Origin: Bacillota bacterium
GTDB lineage: Bacteria; Bacillota; Clostridia; DSM-8532
DNA length: 64,000 nucleotides
Direction of reading: 5' to 3'
NCBI GenBank assembly: GCA_023415825.1
Contig: JAEZJF010000010.1
Span: forward strand, 62,001 to 126,000
A program made the translations under genes and the position numbers. The number at the start of each line of letters is the position of its first letter. Position 1 is the stretch's first letter. Below are positions 44,477 through 53,193 of the stretch, in pieces. The notes under the pieces were generated by a model. It was not told the DNA's origin, made no database searches, and was given only the letters and a program-made list of their open reading frames with translations.

Positions 44477-44983
44477 ATATTTCCTTTGTTTAATTGTATT
44501 GGATTATCAATTTCTCGTCAAGCAACAACTAAATAGAAATCAAAAGGGAGATGTAGAATTTGCATATTTTTAAGTTGATTTTAAAGTTTTAAAGGCATTT
44601 TATATTAAAATTGAGCTTAGTTATATCCAGAAAGAAAAAATGATTCTACGGCTTTGTAATAAGTTCAAATAGTATGCTTTATATACAACCTCTTTTTAAC
44701 TAAAAATGATAATAATTAGTTAAATCACTTAACATACCAATTTTAGTTAAATTATTATATGTAAATTTTTACCGCAGTTGTTACATTTCAAACCGCAGTT
44801 GTTACATTTGAATTAATAAATAGAAATGGTTCTGGTATAATCAAGCATGAACACATGCATGGAGTTTAAGATAATAAAAAATTGGAACAATGGAAAGTAC
44901 AGCAAAGTTACTTGTCTTTTCAACTGATGAATTCTGCTTATTAATAGTTTAAGTAATAAGATTAATGAAAGGAATGAAATGAA
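44477..44983. other. AT-rich intergenic region with short repeats
   Basis: A 507-base gap in element 1. It contains three copies of a TTTAACTAAAA-like motif (44695-44705, 44713-44723 inverted, 44741-44751 inverted), a 21-base tandem repeat at 44771-44812, and an extended -10 TGGTATAAT at 44833-44841. No ORF stands out. Confidence 0.6.
44771..44812 (+). repeat. 21-base tandem direct repeat
   Basis: ACCGCAGTTGTTACATTTCAA at 44771-44791 is followed directly by a copy differing at one base (44792-44812). It lies about 170 bases before the secreted 210-residue protein and just before an extended -10 element, so it may be an operator or a worn transposon end. Confidence 0.6.
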
Positions 44984-45616
44984 ATGAGAAGAACATTTAA
45001 AGTTATTTGCGTTATTATGGCTATTATTATGATTTCTGGAACTGCCGCTTTTGCTGCAGAATTTGGAGCACCAACAGATAGATTGCAGGAAATTAGTAAT
45101 TTAGCAAAAAAGCATGGGGTAAGTATTACCGAGAAGCCTTCAGACTTAGGAATTATGTATGAATTCCAAGATATGCGCGAATTTGAAAAATTCTTATCAG
45201 ATATTAACAAAAACAAAATTAAACAAAGAGTTATAGAAGAAGCTATAGCACCAAATAACGATAGTTTAAGTAGTATGCTATTTGCGTCTTCAGATCCTCC
45301 TACATATAATGGAATCCATAATAGTTCTCATTATATTAGTGGACTGGCTTGGATGAATCTAACTTTGACTTACACTTATCAAAACATTGGATATATGAAG
45401 TACTTTAGAGATGTTAAAAATCTTACTACAAATTTATCAGGTTTAACAATTGGTCTTTCATGGACACAGACTGGCTATGCAGCAAATATTGTTGACGACG
45501 GTCAAATAATTGAGTATGAAGTACATGGGTATCTCACTGTAGGCGTAAAGATTGGTGATTATCCAATAGGGGCAGTGATTCCAGATGACTTGTATGGAAG
45601 TGTGTATTGGCAATAA
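44984..45616 (+). CDS. Secreted hypothetical protein
   Basis: 210-residue exported protein; I do not recognise it. The signal peptide is clear: basic MRRTFK, hydrophobic VICVIMAIIMISGTAAFA, cleavage after AFA. Ribosome site AAGGAATGAAATGAA precedes the ATG. The mature protein has a predicted beta-rich second half (SGLTIGLSWTQTGYAANIV, YEVHGYLTVGVKIGDY). It is followed by a small membrane protein on the same strand, and both may be one unit. AT-rich codon use agrees with the element. Confidence 0.6.
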   Translation: MRRTFKVICVIMAIIMISGTAAFAAEFGAPTDRLQEISNLAKKHGVSITEKPSDLGIMYEFQDMREFEKFLSDINKNKIKQRVIEEAIAPNNDSLSSMLFASSDPPTYNGIHNSSHYISGLAWMNLTLTYTYQNIGYMKYFRDVKNLTTNLSGLTIGLSWTQTGYAANIVDDGQIIEYEVHGYLTVGVKIGDYPIGAVIPDDLYGSVYWQ

Positions 45617-45688
45617 TTAATGTGATTACCTTTTTGAGATAAGTTATAGCACTGTCAATAATGATTTTAAAATGTTATTGAGGTAAAC

Positions 45689-46003
45689 ATGATTAAATTA
45701 AAAGCTAAGAGACTTATCGTTATAGGTTCGTTTTTATTCTCACTTTTCAGCATACTCATATTTGACATGAAAGTTATTGATGCTATTACTACAGGCTTTG
45801 GATGGCCATTAAGATTCTTTTTATATTTCAATCCATATGGTGCTAAAGATATTTTTTATGTATTACATAATTTTAAAATAACATCAATAAATTTCAAAAT
45901 AGAATTATATATTCTAAATTCCTTGTTATACTACCTTACTATGCTTTGGCTATATAAAATAATTGAAAAACTATATAGAAATTTTAAAAGTAAACAGCCA
46001 TAG
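45689..46003 (+). CDS. Small membrane protein
   Basis: 104-residue protein with two predicted transmembrane segments (about residues 8-26 and 73-92). I see no known domain. ATG follows GAGGTAAAC. It lies 72 bases after the secreted 210-residue protein, and a terminator follows, which supports expression of the pair. Function unknown. Confidence 0.5.
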   Translation: MIKLKAKRLIVIGSFLFSLFSILIFDMKVIDAITTGFGWPLRFFLYFNPYGAKDIFYVLHNFKITSINFKIELYILNSLLYYLTMLWLYKIIEKLYRNFKSKQP

Positions 46004-46031
46004 TCATATTATACCATGTCTACAATCTCTC

Positions 46032-46054
46032 CCCCTCACCGGAGGGGCTTTTTT
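46032..46054 (+). terminator. Terminator after the small membrane protein
   Basis: CCCCTC (46032-46037) pairs with GAGGGG (46042-46047) and is followed by a C and six Ts. Confidence 0.75.
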
Positions 46055-46196
46055 ATACCCATAATAGAAATATAATATAAGTGAAAAACGATGTAATATG
46101 GAGATAATTGAATTTTTACAAAGATATATGTATATATTCAGAGTTTCTTGGAAAGCATTATAAACAAATGATTACCATAACTCTGAGGTGGTGGTT

Positions 46197-46267
46197 ATTC
46201 CGATTCAGTTTGACCCAGTCATCCGATTCAAACTGACCCACCCCTCCGATTTAGATTGACCCTGGGG
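46197..46267 (-). mobile_element. Remnant of an IS21-family terminal region
   Basis: Three closely spaced near-repeats, CCGATTCAGTTTGACCCA, CCGATTCAAACTGACCCA and CCGATTTAGATTGACCCT, all start CCGATT and end TTGACC/CTGACC. Multiple repeated transposase-binding blocks of this kind are typical of IS21-family ends. No istA or istB remains beside it. It differs from the ends of the IS21 element at 48086-50529, so it marks a separate older insertion. Confidence 0.5.
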
Positions 46268-46437
46268 ATACTTGATGCTTCAATTGCGTTAGCTCTAAAT
46301 AGCTAAGTTTGGGCCGTTGAACCTGTCCACGTGTCCCTCCTCTTCACCATATGTATACTAAATACTATGTGTTTCTGTTAATCAACAAATTTATCTTAAA
46401 CTAAAAACCTTATTCGCAATAAATAAAGAACGAACAA

Positions 46438-47229
46438 TTACCGAGGCTTAACTTTATCAAATTTCACTGCCTTTAGTTTTATATCTGGTGGTGAAATAAG
46501 TTCATAATCATTTTTAAAAATATACGTTGTACCATTTATGGTTTCATATTTTAGTACAATAAATGAATATTTATAAGTTGTTACAACCACCTTATTGTTT
46601 TCTAGAACTTGGTAATCTTGTTTTTGAGATACACTTAAACCCGTTGTATCCGCAACCAGATCAGTAAGCCAACATAAAGGTAAAAACGAAGAAAAGACTA
46701 ATAGGCACACTGAAAATAAAATTCGTAAAAAACCTATTACCTTCTTTTTTAATGTTTCTAAAGGTTTACCACTGAAAAAGTTATTTGTGATTGGCCTTAA
46801 ATTATAAATAATAATACTTCCAAGAAGGCAAATTACTGGGAAAATAGACTTATGAAATTCATTGTATGTTTTGATGTAAATATTTGAAATTACCATTGTT
46901 ATTAAGATGGCAAAAACTAAACCCAATTTATTCCCAAAACCTTTCGCTGGATACCTATAATTTAGGTAAGGAAAGGCAAAGATGAAGATACTAAGAAAGA
47001 GATGTTTAATTATGTATGGTATACTCTCATTCATATTGACATAAAAAAGGTCTTGACTTATACCATAAAAATTAAGTGTAGCATATTTTCTTAAACATGA
47101 GATTGCAAAGACGATAGGAACGATAATAGTTATCATGAATGTAAGGAATTCCTTTATGTTCTTTTTAGGGTTTTTATCAGTATTAGCCTTACGATTTCTA
47201 ATGTATTTTCTATCTCTCCTATATATCAT
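46438..47229 (-). CDS. Membrane protein of unknown function
   Basis: 263-residue protein with about five or six predicted hydrophobic segments (FLTFMITIIVPIVFAISCL, HLFLSIFIFAFPYL, LVFAILITMVISNIYI, SIFPVICLLGSIIIY and FLRILFSVCLLVFSSFLPL). The start ATG at 47229 has GGGAG eight bases upstream; the longer ORF start at 47271 has no such site. It has a short soluble C-terminus. It lies just left of the IS3 element, on the opposite strand. I do not recognise a family. Confidence 0.55.
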   Translation of the reverse strand: MIYRRDRKYIRNRKANTDKNPKKNIKEFLTFMITIIVPIVFAISCLRKYATLNFYGISQDLFYVNMNESIPYIIKHLFLSIFIFAFPYLNYRYPAKGFGNKLGLVFAILITMVISNIYIKTYNEFHKSIFPVICLLGSIIIYNLRPITNNFFSGKPLETLKKKVIGFLRILFSVCLLVFSSFLPLCWLTDLVADTTGLSVSQKQDYQVLENNKVVVTTYKYSFIVLKYETINGTTYIFKNDYELISPPDIKLKAVKFDKVKPR

Positions 47230-47407
47230 TGACATCACTCCCTTTTTTATCCATGCTATACTTATCGACAATTTAATATATCGGAATCAACCTAATTATC
47301 TACAGACTAATTATTAGGCAGGTAAAATTAGAGGCGGTTAAGACCGTCCTCTATACTGAACCCAATATCTGAGACACAAAATTTCAAATGTAAGTTATAA
47401 TGAAACC

Positions 47408-47734
47408 ATGAGTCGAACGAGAAGAAACTTTAGCCCCGAATTTAAAACTCAAGTTGTCCTTGAACTCCTGAGAGAAGAGAGTACAGTTAACGAGCTAGCC
47501 GCAAAGTACCAAATCAGTCCGGTTGTCATCAGCCGGTGGAAGGTCGAGTTCTTGGAAAGAGCTTCTGAAGTGTTTAAGAAAGGTCCTTCAGATGCCGAGA
47601 AGGAATTGGCCGAGAAGGCGGAACATATTGCTGAGTTAGAGCGTAAGGTTGGTCAACTGACGATTGAGACTGACTTTCTCAAAAAAAAATCTAGAGAGTT
47701 GCTTGGCGGAAAAGGACCGTTTATTGGCAGTTGA
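47408..47734 (+). CDS. IS3-family transposase OrfA
   Basis: 108-residue DNA-binding protein of IS3-family transposition. It has a helix-turn-helix (VNELAAKYQISPVVISRWK) followed by a leucine-zipper-like helix (ELAEKAEHIAELERKVGQL). It overlaps the orfB frame at 47664-47734. A run of nine As at 47681-47689 lies in the overlap and could allow slippage to join the frames. The orfB frame is +1 (equivalently -2) relative to this one. Confidence 0.92.
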   Translation: MSRTRRNFSPEFKTQVVLELLREESTVNELAAKYQISPVVISRWKVEFLERASEVFKKGPSDAEKELAEKAEHIAELERKVGQLTIETDFLKKKSRELLGGKGPFIGS

Positions 47735-48154
47735 ACGCGATTCTACACTACTAACCATAAAGCGTCAATGTGAGCTACTTTCAGTAAACAGAACCAGTGT
47801 CTATCGGGATTACACACCTCCTGAACCTGACACTAAGACTGCTGATGTAATGAACAGAATTGATGAGATCCATACTGCTCATCCTACCTTTGGGTATCGC
47901 AAGATTACTCAACTACTCAAAGCTGTGTACCCTGTAAACCATAAACGGGTATATCGTTTGATGAGAAAGATGGGGATTATGACAATCTTCCCGAAGCCGA
48001 ACCTCAGTAAGCGTTACCACGCGCAATTTCTGAGACCTTACTTGCTGAGGAAGCTGAAAATTACAAGACCAAATCAGGTTTGGGGTGTTTTCTGCAATAT
48101 AGAAATACAGAAAAATGCAGCATTTTTATGCATAAGACACTTGCCAGCAAATAT

Positions 48155-48880
48155 TTAGTTTTGAGTTCTTTTCATAGCCTCTTTTAAGCGGAAGCTATCA
48201 CCTGTAAAAGTTAGAATGTGAGCATGATGAACAAGTCTATCAACTAGTGCAGCAGTCAATTTGTTGTCACCAAATACTGTTGTCCATTGTCCGAATTCCA
48301 AATTTGTTGTTACCACAACGCTTTGCTGTTCGTAGCAATCAGCAATAACGTTGAAAAGCAGCTCTGCGCCTGTTTGATTAAAAGGTACATATCCAACCTC
48401 GTCCAGAATTAGCATCTCAAGTTTCCGAAGCTTGCTTCGAAATCTGGTAATGAGACCTTCAGCAAACTTTTCCTGCAAGATAGACACAAGTTCAGCAGCA
48501 CGATAAAATTGAACATTCATTCCCTTACGACAGGCCTCAACCCCTAATGCAATAGCCATATGTGTTTTCCCTGTCCCAACAGCACCCATCATCAAGATAT
48601 TTTCTTTATGCTGCATCCAATCCAGTGAAAGAAGTTTATCCCTGTTGCAACTGGGTGGAAAAGTAATGCTCTCGTATTCATAACCCTCAAATGTCTTTAG
48701 GTGAGGAAATCCTGCGTTGGCTACCAATTTCCCTAGCTTGGCTCGTTTACGTCCTTCAAGTTCTGCGGTAAGGATGCCTTCAACTAATTTTTCTAAGCTC
48801 TCATCATTTCGATCATTCACAGTTTCTACAATATGAGCAAGCCGCAATTGTCTACAAATATTAACTAATGATGTACTCAT
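48155..48880 (-). CDS. istB: IS21-family helper ATPase IstB
   Basis: 241-residue AAA+ ATPase, DnaC/DnaI-like, that activates the IstA transposase and chooses the target. Walker A is GAVGTGKTHMA and Walker B is MLILDEVGYVPF. Its ATG overlaps the istA stop by four bases (ATGA), the standard IS21 arrangement with coupled translation. Confidence 0.95.
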   Translation of the reverse strand: MSTSLVNICRQLRLAHIVETVNDRNDESLEKLVEGILTAELEGRKRAKLGKLVANAGFPHLKTFEGYEYESITFPPSCNRDKLLSLDWMQHKENILMMGAVGTGKTHMAIALGVEACRKGMNVQFYRAAELVSILQEKFAEGLITRFRSKLRKLEMLILDEVGYVPFNQTGAELLFNVIADCYEQQSVVVTTNLEFGQWTTVFGDNKLTAALVDRLVHHAHILTFTGDSFRLKEAMKRTQN

Positions 48881-50367
48881 GCGATTTCACCCCCCTTCGT
48901 GAGGGAGCTGTACCTTGCCAGATCAGGTACAGTGCCCTTTACTGCAGAGGGTGTATACTCTTCATTGAACCCGCTTTTGACCGTCCGGGGATTCTCGCTG
49001 ATAAGCGGTAACAGGCTTGTAACCATTGATACGTTAGCACTGTCTTTTAGCCTTCCTATCGCCTCAGAAATGTCGTTTAAGGAGTAAACACTACACCAAT
49101 TGACAAACGCACTGATCCTTTCTTTGCGGTCATCCACATCCTCAATCAGAATATATTCTTGCAATACTGCAGGCAGCATTCGGGTGAACTGAGAGTGTCG
49201 AACACTTCGGGGTTTACGCTGAAATCCCTTAAATACATCTACCCAAGGGATATCATATACTTTCCCGGTATAAGGTCGTGGAATAGAAGTAAGTACCTTG
49301 TAATGCTGATCCAGCACCTCAAGCCTATCCCACCATAGACGCAATAGCACCTCATTGCCTGGTCTCGAATTAAATACCTTTATTGACATTTTGTCTATGG
49401 TAACTTCCCCGTATTTATTCACTTGAGCACTATCAAGACGAAATACCTGAAAGTCATTGTCGGGAAGCTTGTTTAGCTTGTCCTTCTCTTCAGTCCATAG
49501 ATCCTCAATGGCCGTTCCCTTTGCATAATGAGGCCTATCCATATCTTTTTGAGCCAAACTGTCTAATTCTTCAGCGAGCTTTTCCTGACTTTCCAAGATG
49601 GGGATTGGTACACACCAGTTCCTTCTCCCATAACCGCACTTGTTCTCTACATTTCCTTTTTCATTGCCGCTATTTGGATTACAGAATATGGATTCAAATC
49701 GATAGTGGCACTCAAACCTCACAAAAAGGTCTCGCAATTTGCGTTCACCATTCTTTTCAATCCCTGCAACAGCTGCTGATAGATTATCAAACCATATTCT
49801 TGTGGGTACTCCACCTGCCTTAATGAATAGGATCTTAAGCCCTTCAAGAAAACATTCTTGATTCTCAGTCGGAACAGGATGGACAAAAGTAGCATTGCTA
49901 TACGGAAAGGACATTACAAGCAGCTTGTAGTCTACAAGATTTGATTCTTTGCTCACTTTAATGGTGCAAAAATCTACTTGCGCTTCGCCGCCGAGATGCT
50001 CAAGCCGTTGATATGTTTTAGCTTTTTCAAGGTCCATGTCATTCTTTTTCCTGCGGACATAGTCACAAATTGTCCTGTAGCTGCCTTTAAATTGATGTTC
50101 ATCTAATAATCTTTTGAAGATCTGAATTGCTGTGTGACGTTGCTTCCGAGGTAATATTTGATCTTCAATTAGCCACGTATCTACAATTTCCTTAAAAGAA
50201 TCCATTACAGGAGCTATACGACTATTTTTGTTTATTCGTATGTTCCAATCGTCGCGGTCTGCATATTTCTTAGCTGTTCTCCAATCAATATGTACGGCTT
50301 CTGAGATTTCGTTAATATTTAGCCCTTCTACCTCACGCAAAAACTTGATATACTGTTGTTGAGGCAT
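48877..50367 (-). CDS. istA: IS21-family transposase IstA
   Basis: 496-residue DDE transposase. The N-terminal helix-turn-helix is NINEISEAVHIDWRTAKKY. The catalytic acids are in GEAQVDFC, IWFDNLSAAV and NEKGNVENK. I prefer ATG at 50367 because AAAGG lies about eight bases upstream; the ATG at 50376 is too close to that site. No frameshift is seen, so the protein should be functional. Confidence 0.93.
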   Translation of the reverse strand: MPQQQYIKFLREVEGLNINEISEAVHIDWRTAKKYADRDDWNIRINKNSRIAPVMDSFKEIVDTWLIEDQILPRKQRHTAIQIFKRLLDEHQFKGSYRTICDYVRRKKNDMDLEKAKTYQRLEHLGGEAQVDFCTIKVSKESNLVDYKLLVMSFPYSNATFVHPVPTENQECFLEGLKILFIKAGGVPTRIWFDNLSAAVAGIEKNGERKLRDLFVRFECHYRFESIFCNPNSGNEKGNVENKCGYGRRNWCVPIPILESQEKLAEELDSLAQKDMDRPHYAKGTAIEDLWTEEKDKLNKLPDNDFQVFRLDSAQVNKYGEVTIDKMSIKVFNSRPGNEVLLRLWWDRLEVLDQHYKVLTSIPRPYTGKVYDIPWVDVFKGFQRKPRSVRHSQFTRMLPAVLQEYILIEDVDDRKERISAFVNWCSVYSLNDISEAIGRLKDSANVSMVTSLLPLISENPRTVKSGFNEEYTPSAVKGTVPDLARYSSLTKGGEIA

Positions 50368-51301
50368 TTTCAACATCCTTTCGCTACCCCCTCGATGTAC
50401 TTTTTAGCCGAATACAACGATAAGGGTTTTTATGGATGCTGACAAGTGCCTTTTTCTTTACTTCTTAGCTGCAATCTAAGTATGCATTTTTATGCTGCAA
50501 TGCTCTGTATTTTTAGTATGACATAAACAGTTTGGGGTGTGGACATTACCTACATCAAGATGGCAAAAGGTTTCATGTACTTGTTTGTGATCATTGACTG
50601 GTATAGCCGCTACATTGTTGACTACGAGCTATCGAGCACCATTGAGAAGAGCTTCGTTCTAAGTTGTATGAAGCGCGCTTTCTCAAAAGGTGTACTCGAA
50701 ATTGTGAATAGCGATCAGGGATGCCAATTCACCAATCCTGAGTACATCCACCTTCTAGAGGAAAGTGGTGTTCGCATTTCGATGGATGGAAAAGGCCAGG
50801 CCCTAGACAATGTACGTACCGAGAGATTCTTCAGGACTATCAAATATGATAACATATACATAACCGAGTATAATACGCCCAGAGAGCTCCGTAGCGGCAT
50901 CAGTGACTACATCCATATGTACAATACCTATCGCCCACATGATTCTCTCAGAGGGGATGTACCTCATAACTTTTATTTCAATGTCAATGTTCAAGAAGTC
51001 GCATGACACTACAAGACATAAAGGAAGGGAGACAACTTTCATTTATTAAAATCGTGTCTTGACAAAGGGGTGCGGTATACTCAGACTGCTAACAAACATA
51101 ATTTGCGAGCAGTTTTAAATACTGTAACGGTATAATTTGTGGAAAAAATGGATTAATATAATATGATTAAAGCGCTAAATTACATATGAATAGAGAGTTT
51201 GAAGTGCTTAGGAAGAAACTGATGAAGGTAAACAAATCTACCGTCACCACAAAGAAGCAATTAAATAGAGTTTTGCAGATTCAAAAGAACTGCATAAGAA
51301 A

Positions 51302-51400
51302 AACCTTATTCCAAGTGCTATCATCTACTTGAAATAAGGTTCTTTTATCTGGCAGGGGAGACAAGGATCGAACTCGCGACACCCGGTTTTGGAGACCGCT
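51302..51400 (-). repeat. Middle copy of tRNA-Trp 3' half plus terminator (att site)
   Basis: 51350-51400 repeats the last 51 bases of tRNA-Trp with one mismatch (ACCCGG for ACGCGG). 51302-51341 repeats the terminator (AACCTTATTCCAAG with CTTGAAATAAGGTT). It marks the junction between elements 1 and 2. The sequence to its right (about 51401-51490) resembles the sequence right of the leftmost copy, including GACCACAATTTGCGTCC. Confidence 0.9.
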
Positions 51401-51520
51401 CAAGGCTACTCGTCACCAAAAATCCTTTATTCAAACGTGGTTGACCACAATTTGCGTCCCGTTTGGCTATCGGTTTAATCAATATTCTATCAAAAACAAC
51501 TTGTATATGCAATATAAAAG

Positions 51521-51549
51521 TTTACGATGTATATTTTTGAGTATATAAA
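51521..51549 (+). promoter_or_regulatory. Putative promoter for the repressor-like gene
   Basis: TTTACG at 51521-51526 and TATAAA at 51544-51549 with 17 bases between. Start codon 54 bases downstream. Confidence 0.45.
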
Positions 51550-51602
51550 TTGAAACATCTAAGAAATAGATGTAAACTAATATTGTGAGGAAGGAGTTAA
51601 AA

Positions 51603-52178
51603 ATGAATGCAATAGAATACCTAATTGAACATGAAAAGTTAAAAATACATGAACTTGCTGAGAAAATTGGTGTTTCAAGAATGACCATTTATAAATGGAC
51701 GCAAGGAACAAAAATAAGGAAAGTTTATAGAGAAAAGTTATCTGAGTTATTTTCAATTGATGAATCATATTTTACCAAAGACGAATTATTAATATCTGAA
51801 ATGCTTGAGATAGAGAAAATTTTATTGATGAATAAACAGAATGAAAAGCACCAAAAACAAAAAGTGATTTTATTACAAAAAGAAATAAATCAAGAAGAGT
51901 TAATTGAGAAAATTAGAGAATTAACAATTGATGCAAATATATTATTTACCTATAAAGTGCTGACAAGAGTTATGGAATCAACCCGAAAAGGTATTGAGTA
52001 TGACATATTAAAAATAATATTATATGCTATTCAGTTTGATGATGATACATCAGATGCTATTAAGGATGCTTATATACCTGGAGTAATAAAGAAAAAACAA
52101 AAAGAAGAACTATATACACTAATACATGACTTTATTATAAGAAAAAATTACGAAAATAAGAAAGATGTGAATATATGA
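51603..52178 (+). CDS. HTH (XRE-like) regulator of element 2
   Basis: 191-residue protein with an N-terminal XRE-like helix-turn-helix (KIHELAEKIGVSRMTIYKWT) and a long helical C-terminal part. ATG at 51603 follows GGAAGGAG; the GTG at 51585 is inside that site. Its stop overlaps the start of the next gene by four bases (ATGA), so the two are translationally coupled. It could be the element repressor or an antitoxin. The family of the C-terminal part is not known to me. Confidence 0.75.
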   Translation: MNAIEYLIEHEKLKIHELAEKIGVSRMTIYKWTQGTKIRKVYREKLSELFSIDESYFTKDELLISEMLEIEKILLMNKQNEKHQKQKVILLQKEINQEELIEKIRELTIDANILFTYKVLTRVMESTRKGIEYDILKIILYAIQFDDDTSDAIKDAYIPGVIKKKQKEELYTLIHDFIIRKNYENKKDVNI

Positions 52179-52861
52179 AAAAAATACAACCAATTTATTT
52201 TTATGAGACCGATAAGCCGTACTATAATAAAGAAATTGATTTGGATGAAGAATGGGGAGTTACTACAAATGAGTCATTGGCAAAGAAACTAGATAAAAAT
52301 TATAGATTATGTTCAATTGAAGATTTGGAGGAAATGGCCTCAATCTTTGGTATAGTGTTTGAGAAAAAAACATTGGTTACTGTTGAAGGTTTAGTTGAAT
52401 GGGTAACAGGTATTAATTATAGTGATTTTGAAAGCTATCCATATGAATATGGACGATATATGCTTGTTGGTGAACAAAATAGAGATAGTATCAAAGAAAA
52501 CGAAGGCTTACTTATGGAAGGACTATTTACCGAATCTACTGATTATTGGCGCAAGCAATTCAAAGAAAAACTTGGGGCAACTATAATTGAAAATATTGAC
52601 AGTGAGAAGGTTATAGAATTATATTATGAAATTGACGATTTTACATCAAAGCTAAACTGGAATTGTGATGTTTTTAGTTTTGATGCTATAGCAGAGATAA
52701 TATTGAGTAAAAAAAACTACCAGAAAAATAAAAGTTGGATTTTTAGTGATATGGAAAAAGAGTATTTAAAAAATAAGAAATTGGATTTTGATCAGGCTTT
52801 TATAAATGCAATTCATAAAATTCAGAATGAAATAGAAAGGAGAAAAAGAGAACCCGAGTAG
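52175..52861 (+). CDS. Hypothetical protein coupled to the HTH regulator
   Basis: 228-residue acidic soluble protein; I do not recognise it. Its start overlaps the HTH gene by four bases. Residues 1-60 start MKKIQPIYFYETDKPYYNKE and the C-terminus is basic (EIERRKREPE). No catalytic motif stands out. The coupling to an HTH gene is the layout of toxin-antitoxin and regulator-effector pairs, but the protein could equally be a structural or regulatory partner. Confidence 0.6.
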   Translation: MKKIQPIYFYETDKPYYNKEIDLDEEWGVTTNESLAKKLDKNYRLCSIEDLEEMASIFGIVFEKKTLVTVEGLVEWVTGINYSDFESYPYEYGRYMLVGEQNRDSIKENEGLLMEGLFTESTDYWRKQFKEKLGATIIENIDSEKVIELYYEIDDFTSKLNWNCDVFSFDAIAEIILSKKNYQKNKSWIFSDMEKEYLKNKKLDFDQAFINAIHKIQNEIERRKREPE

Positions 52862-52884
52862 ATTAAGGAGGTGAACTTGAAAAT

Positions 52885-53193
52885 ATGAAAGAAAAACTTA
52901 AAAAGGTAAAAGACAATGTTGCCGTTATTCTTGAGAAATATCCTGCAACTCGATCAAGTGATAATATGCTATTTAGGATATATCTGCAAGAGTATTATGG
53001 AATAACGTTACCGACAATTGAAGCGGCAGTTCCCTATGAATCAATCTCAAGAGCAAGACGATTCTGGCAATCCCAAGGGGAATATAGACCACTTGAAGAT
53101 TCAGTAATTCAAGCAAGGGAGGAGGCTGAACAAATCTATAAAGAAGAATTTAGTAGAAAAAACATAAGCCTGAGAAATGCCTCAAGCTTCTAA
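52885..53193 (+). CDS. Small phage-like protein
   Basis: 102-residue protein with ATG at 52885 after AAGGAGGTGAACTTG. It resembles short proteins seen in Bacillota prophages (segments KYPATRSSDNMLFRIYLQEY and SISRARRFWQSQGEYRP). This match is from memory of general appearance, not a search. It is co-directional with the preceding pair after a 23-base gap. Role unknown. Confidence 0.55.
   Translation: MKEKLKKVKDNVAVILEKYPATRSSDNMLFRIYLQEYYGITLPTIEAAVPYESISRARRFWQSQGEYRPLEDSVIQAREEAEQIYKEEFSRKNISLRNASSF

Larger units (their letters stand above)
46004..46437. other. Gap holding a terminator and an IS21-type end remnant
   Basis: A 434-base gap. It has the terminator at 46032-46054 and a set of three CCGATT..TTGACC-type repeats at 46197-46265 that look like an IS21-family end. 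The rest is AT-rich with no ORF that I would support. Confidence 0.6.
48086..50529 (-). mobile_element. IS21-family insertion sequence
   Basis: 2444-bp element starting TGTTTTCTGCAATAT at 48086 and ending, inverted, TGTTTATGTCATACT at 50529. Subterminal blocks AAATACAG and ATGCAGCAT, and ATGCAT, are shared by both ends. An eight-base target duplication GTTTGGGG flanks it at 48078-48085 and 50530-50537. It carries istA and istB, both apparently intact on the minus strand, so it could be active. Confidence 0.92.
47664..51006 (+). pseudogene. IS3-family transposase OrfB, split by IS21
   Basis: Catalytic DDE transposase in two pieces. Codons up to 48085 encode the N-terminal HTH_21-type region (ending ITRPNQVWG). 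The rest resumes at 50538 as VDITYIKMAKGF and runs to the TGA at 51006. The three acidic catalytic residues are all in the second piece: VDITY, VNSDQG and RTERFF. The split lies exactly at the eight-base duplication of the IS21 element. Excision would restore an intact orfB, so the gene is inactivated rather than eroded. Confidence 0.9.
47352..51079 (+). mobile_element. IS3-family element interrupted by IS21-family element
   Basis: Ends TATACTGAACCC...GAGACAC and, inverted, TATACCGCACCC...AAGACAC form imperfect 26-base inverted repeats. The three-base target duplication CTC flanks them at 47349-47351 and 51080-51082. Subtracting the inner IS21 element and its extra eight-base duplication leaves about 1276 bp, the normal size for an IS3-family element of the IS150-like group. 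Confidence 0.85.
43528..51400. mobile_element. Integrative element 1 at tRNA-Trp (IS-invaded, no integrase seen)
   Basis: Element bounded by the tRNA-Trp 3'-half copies at 43528-43577 and 51350-51400. About 7.8 kb long, it holds a regulator-like protein, three small unknown proteins and an IS3 element split by an IS21 element. Removing the insertion sequences leaves about 4.1 kb of cargo. No integrase is visible next to the 51.35-kb boundary, so it is decayed or was moved in trans by the related element 2. Confidence 0.75.

Noticed and set aside
51186..51332. 48-codon ORF between the IS3 end and the middle att copy
   Set aside because: No ribosome site, and its last third runs through the tRNA terminator. 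It may be a remnant, but nothing supports expression.
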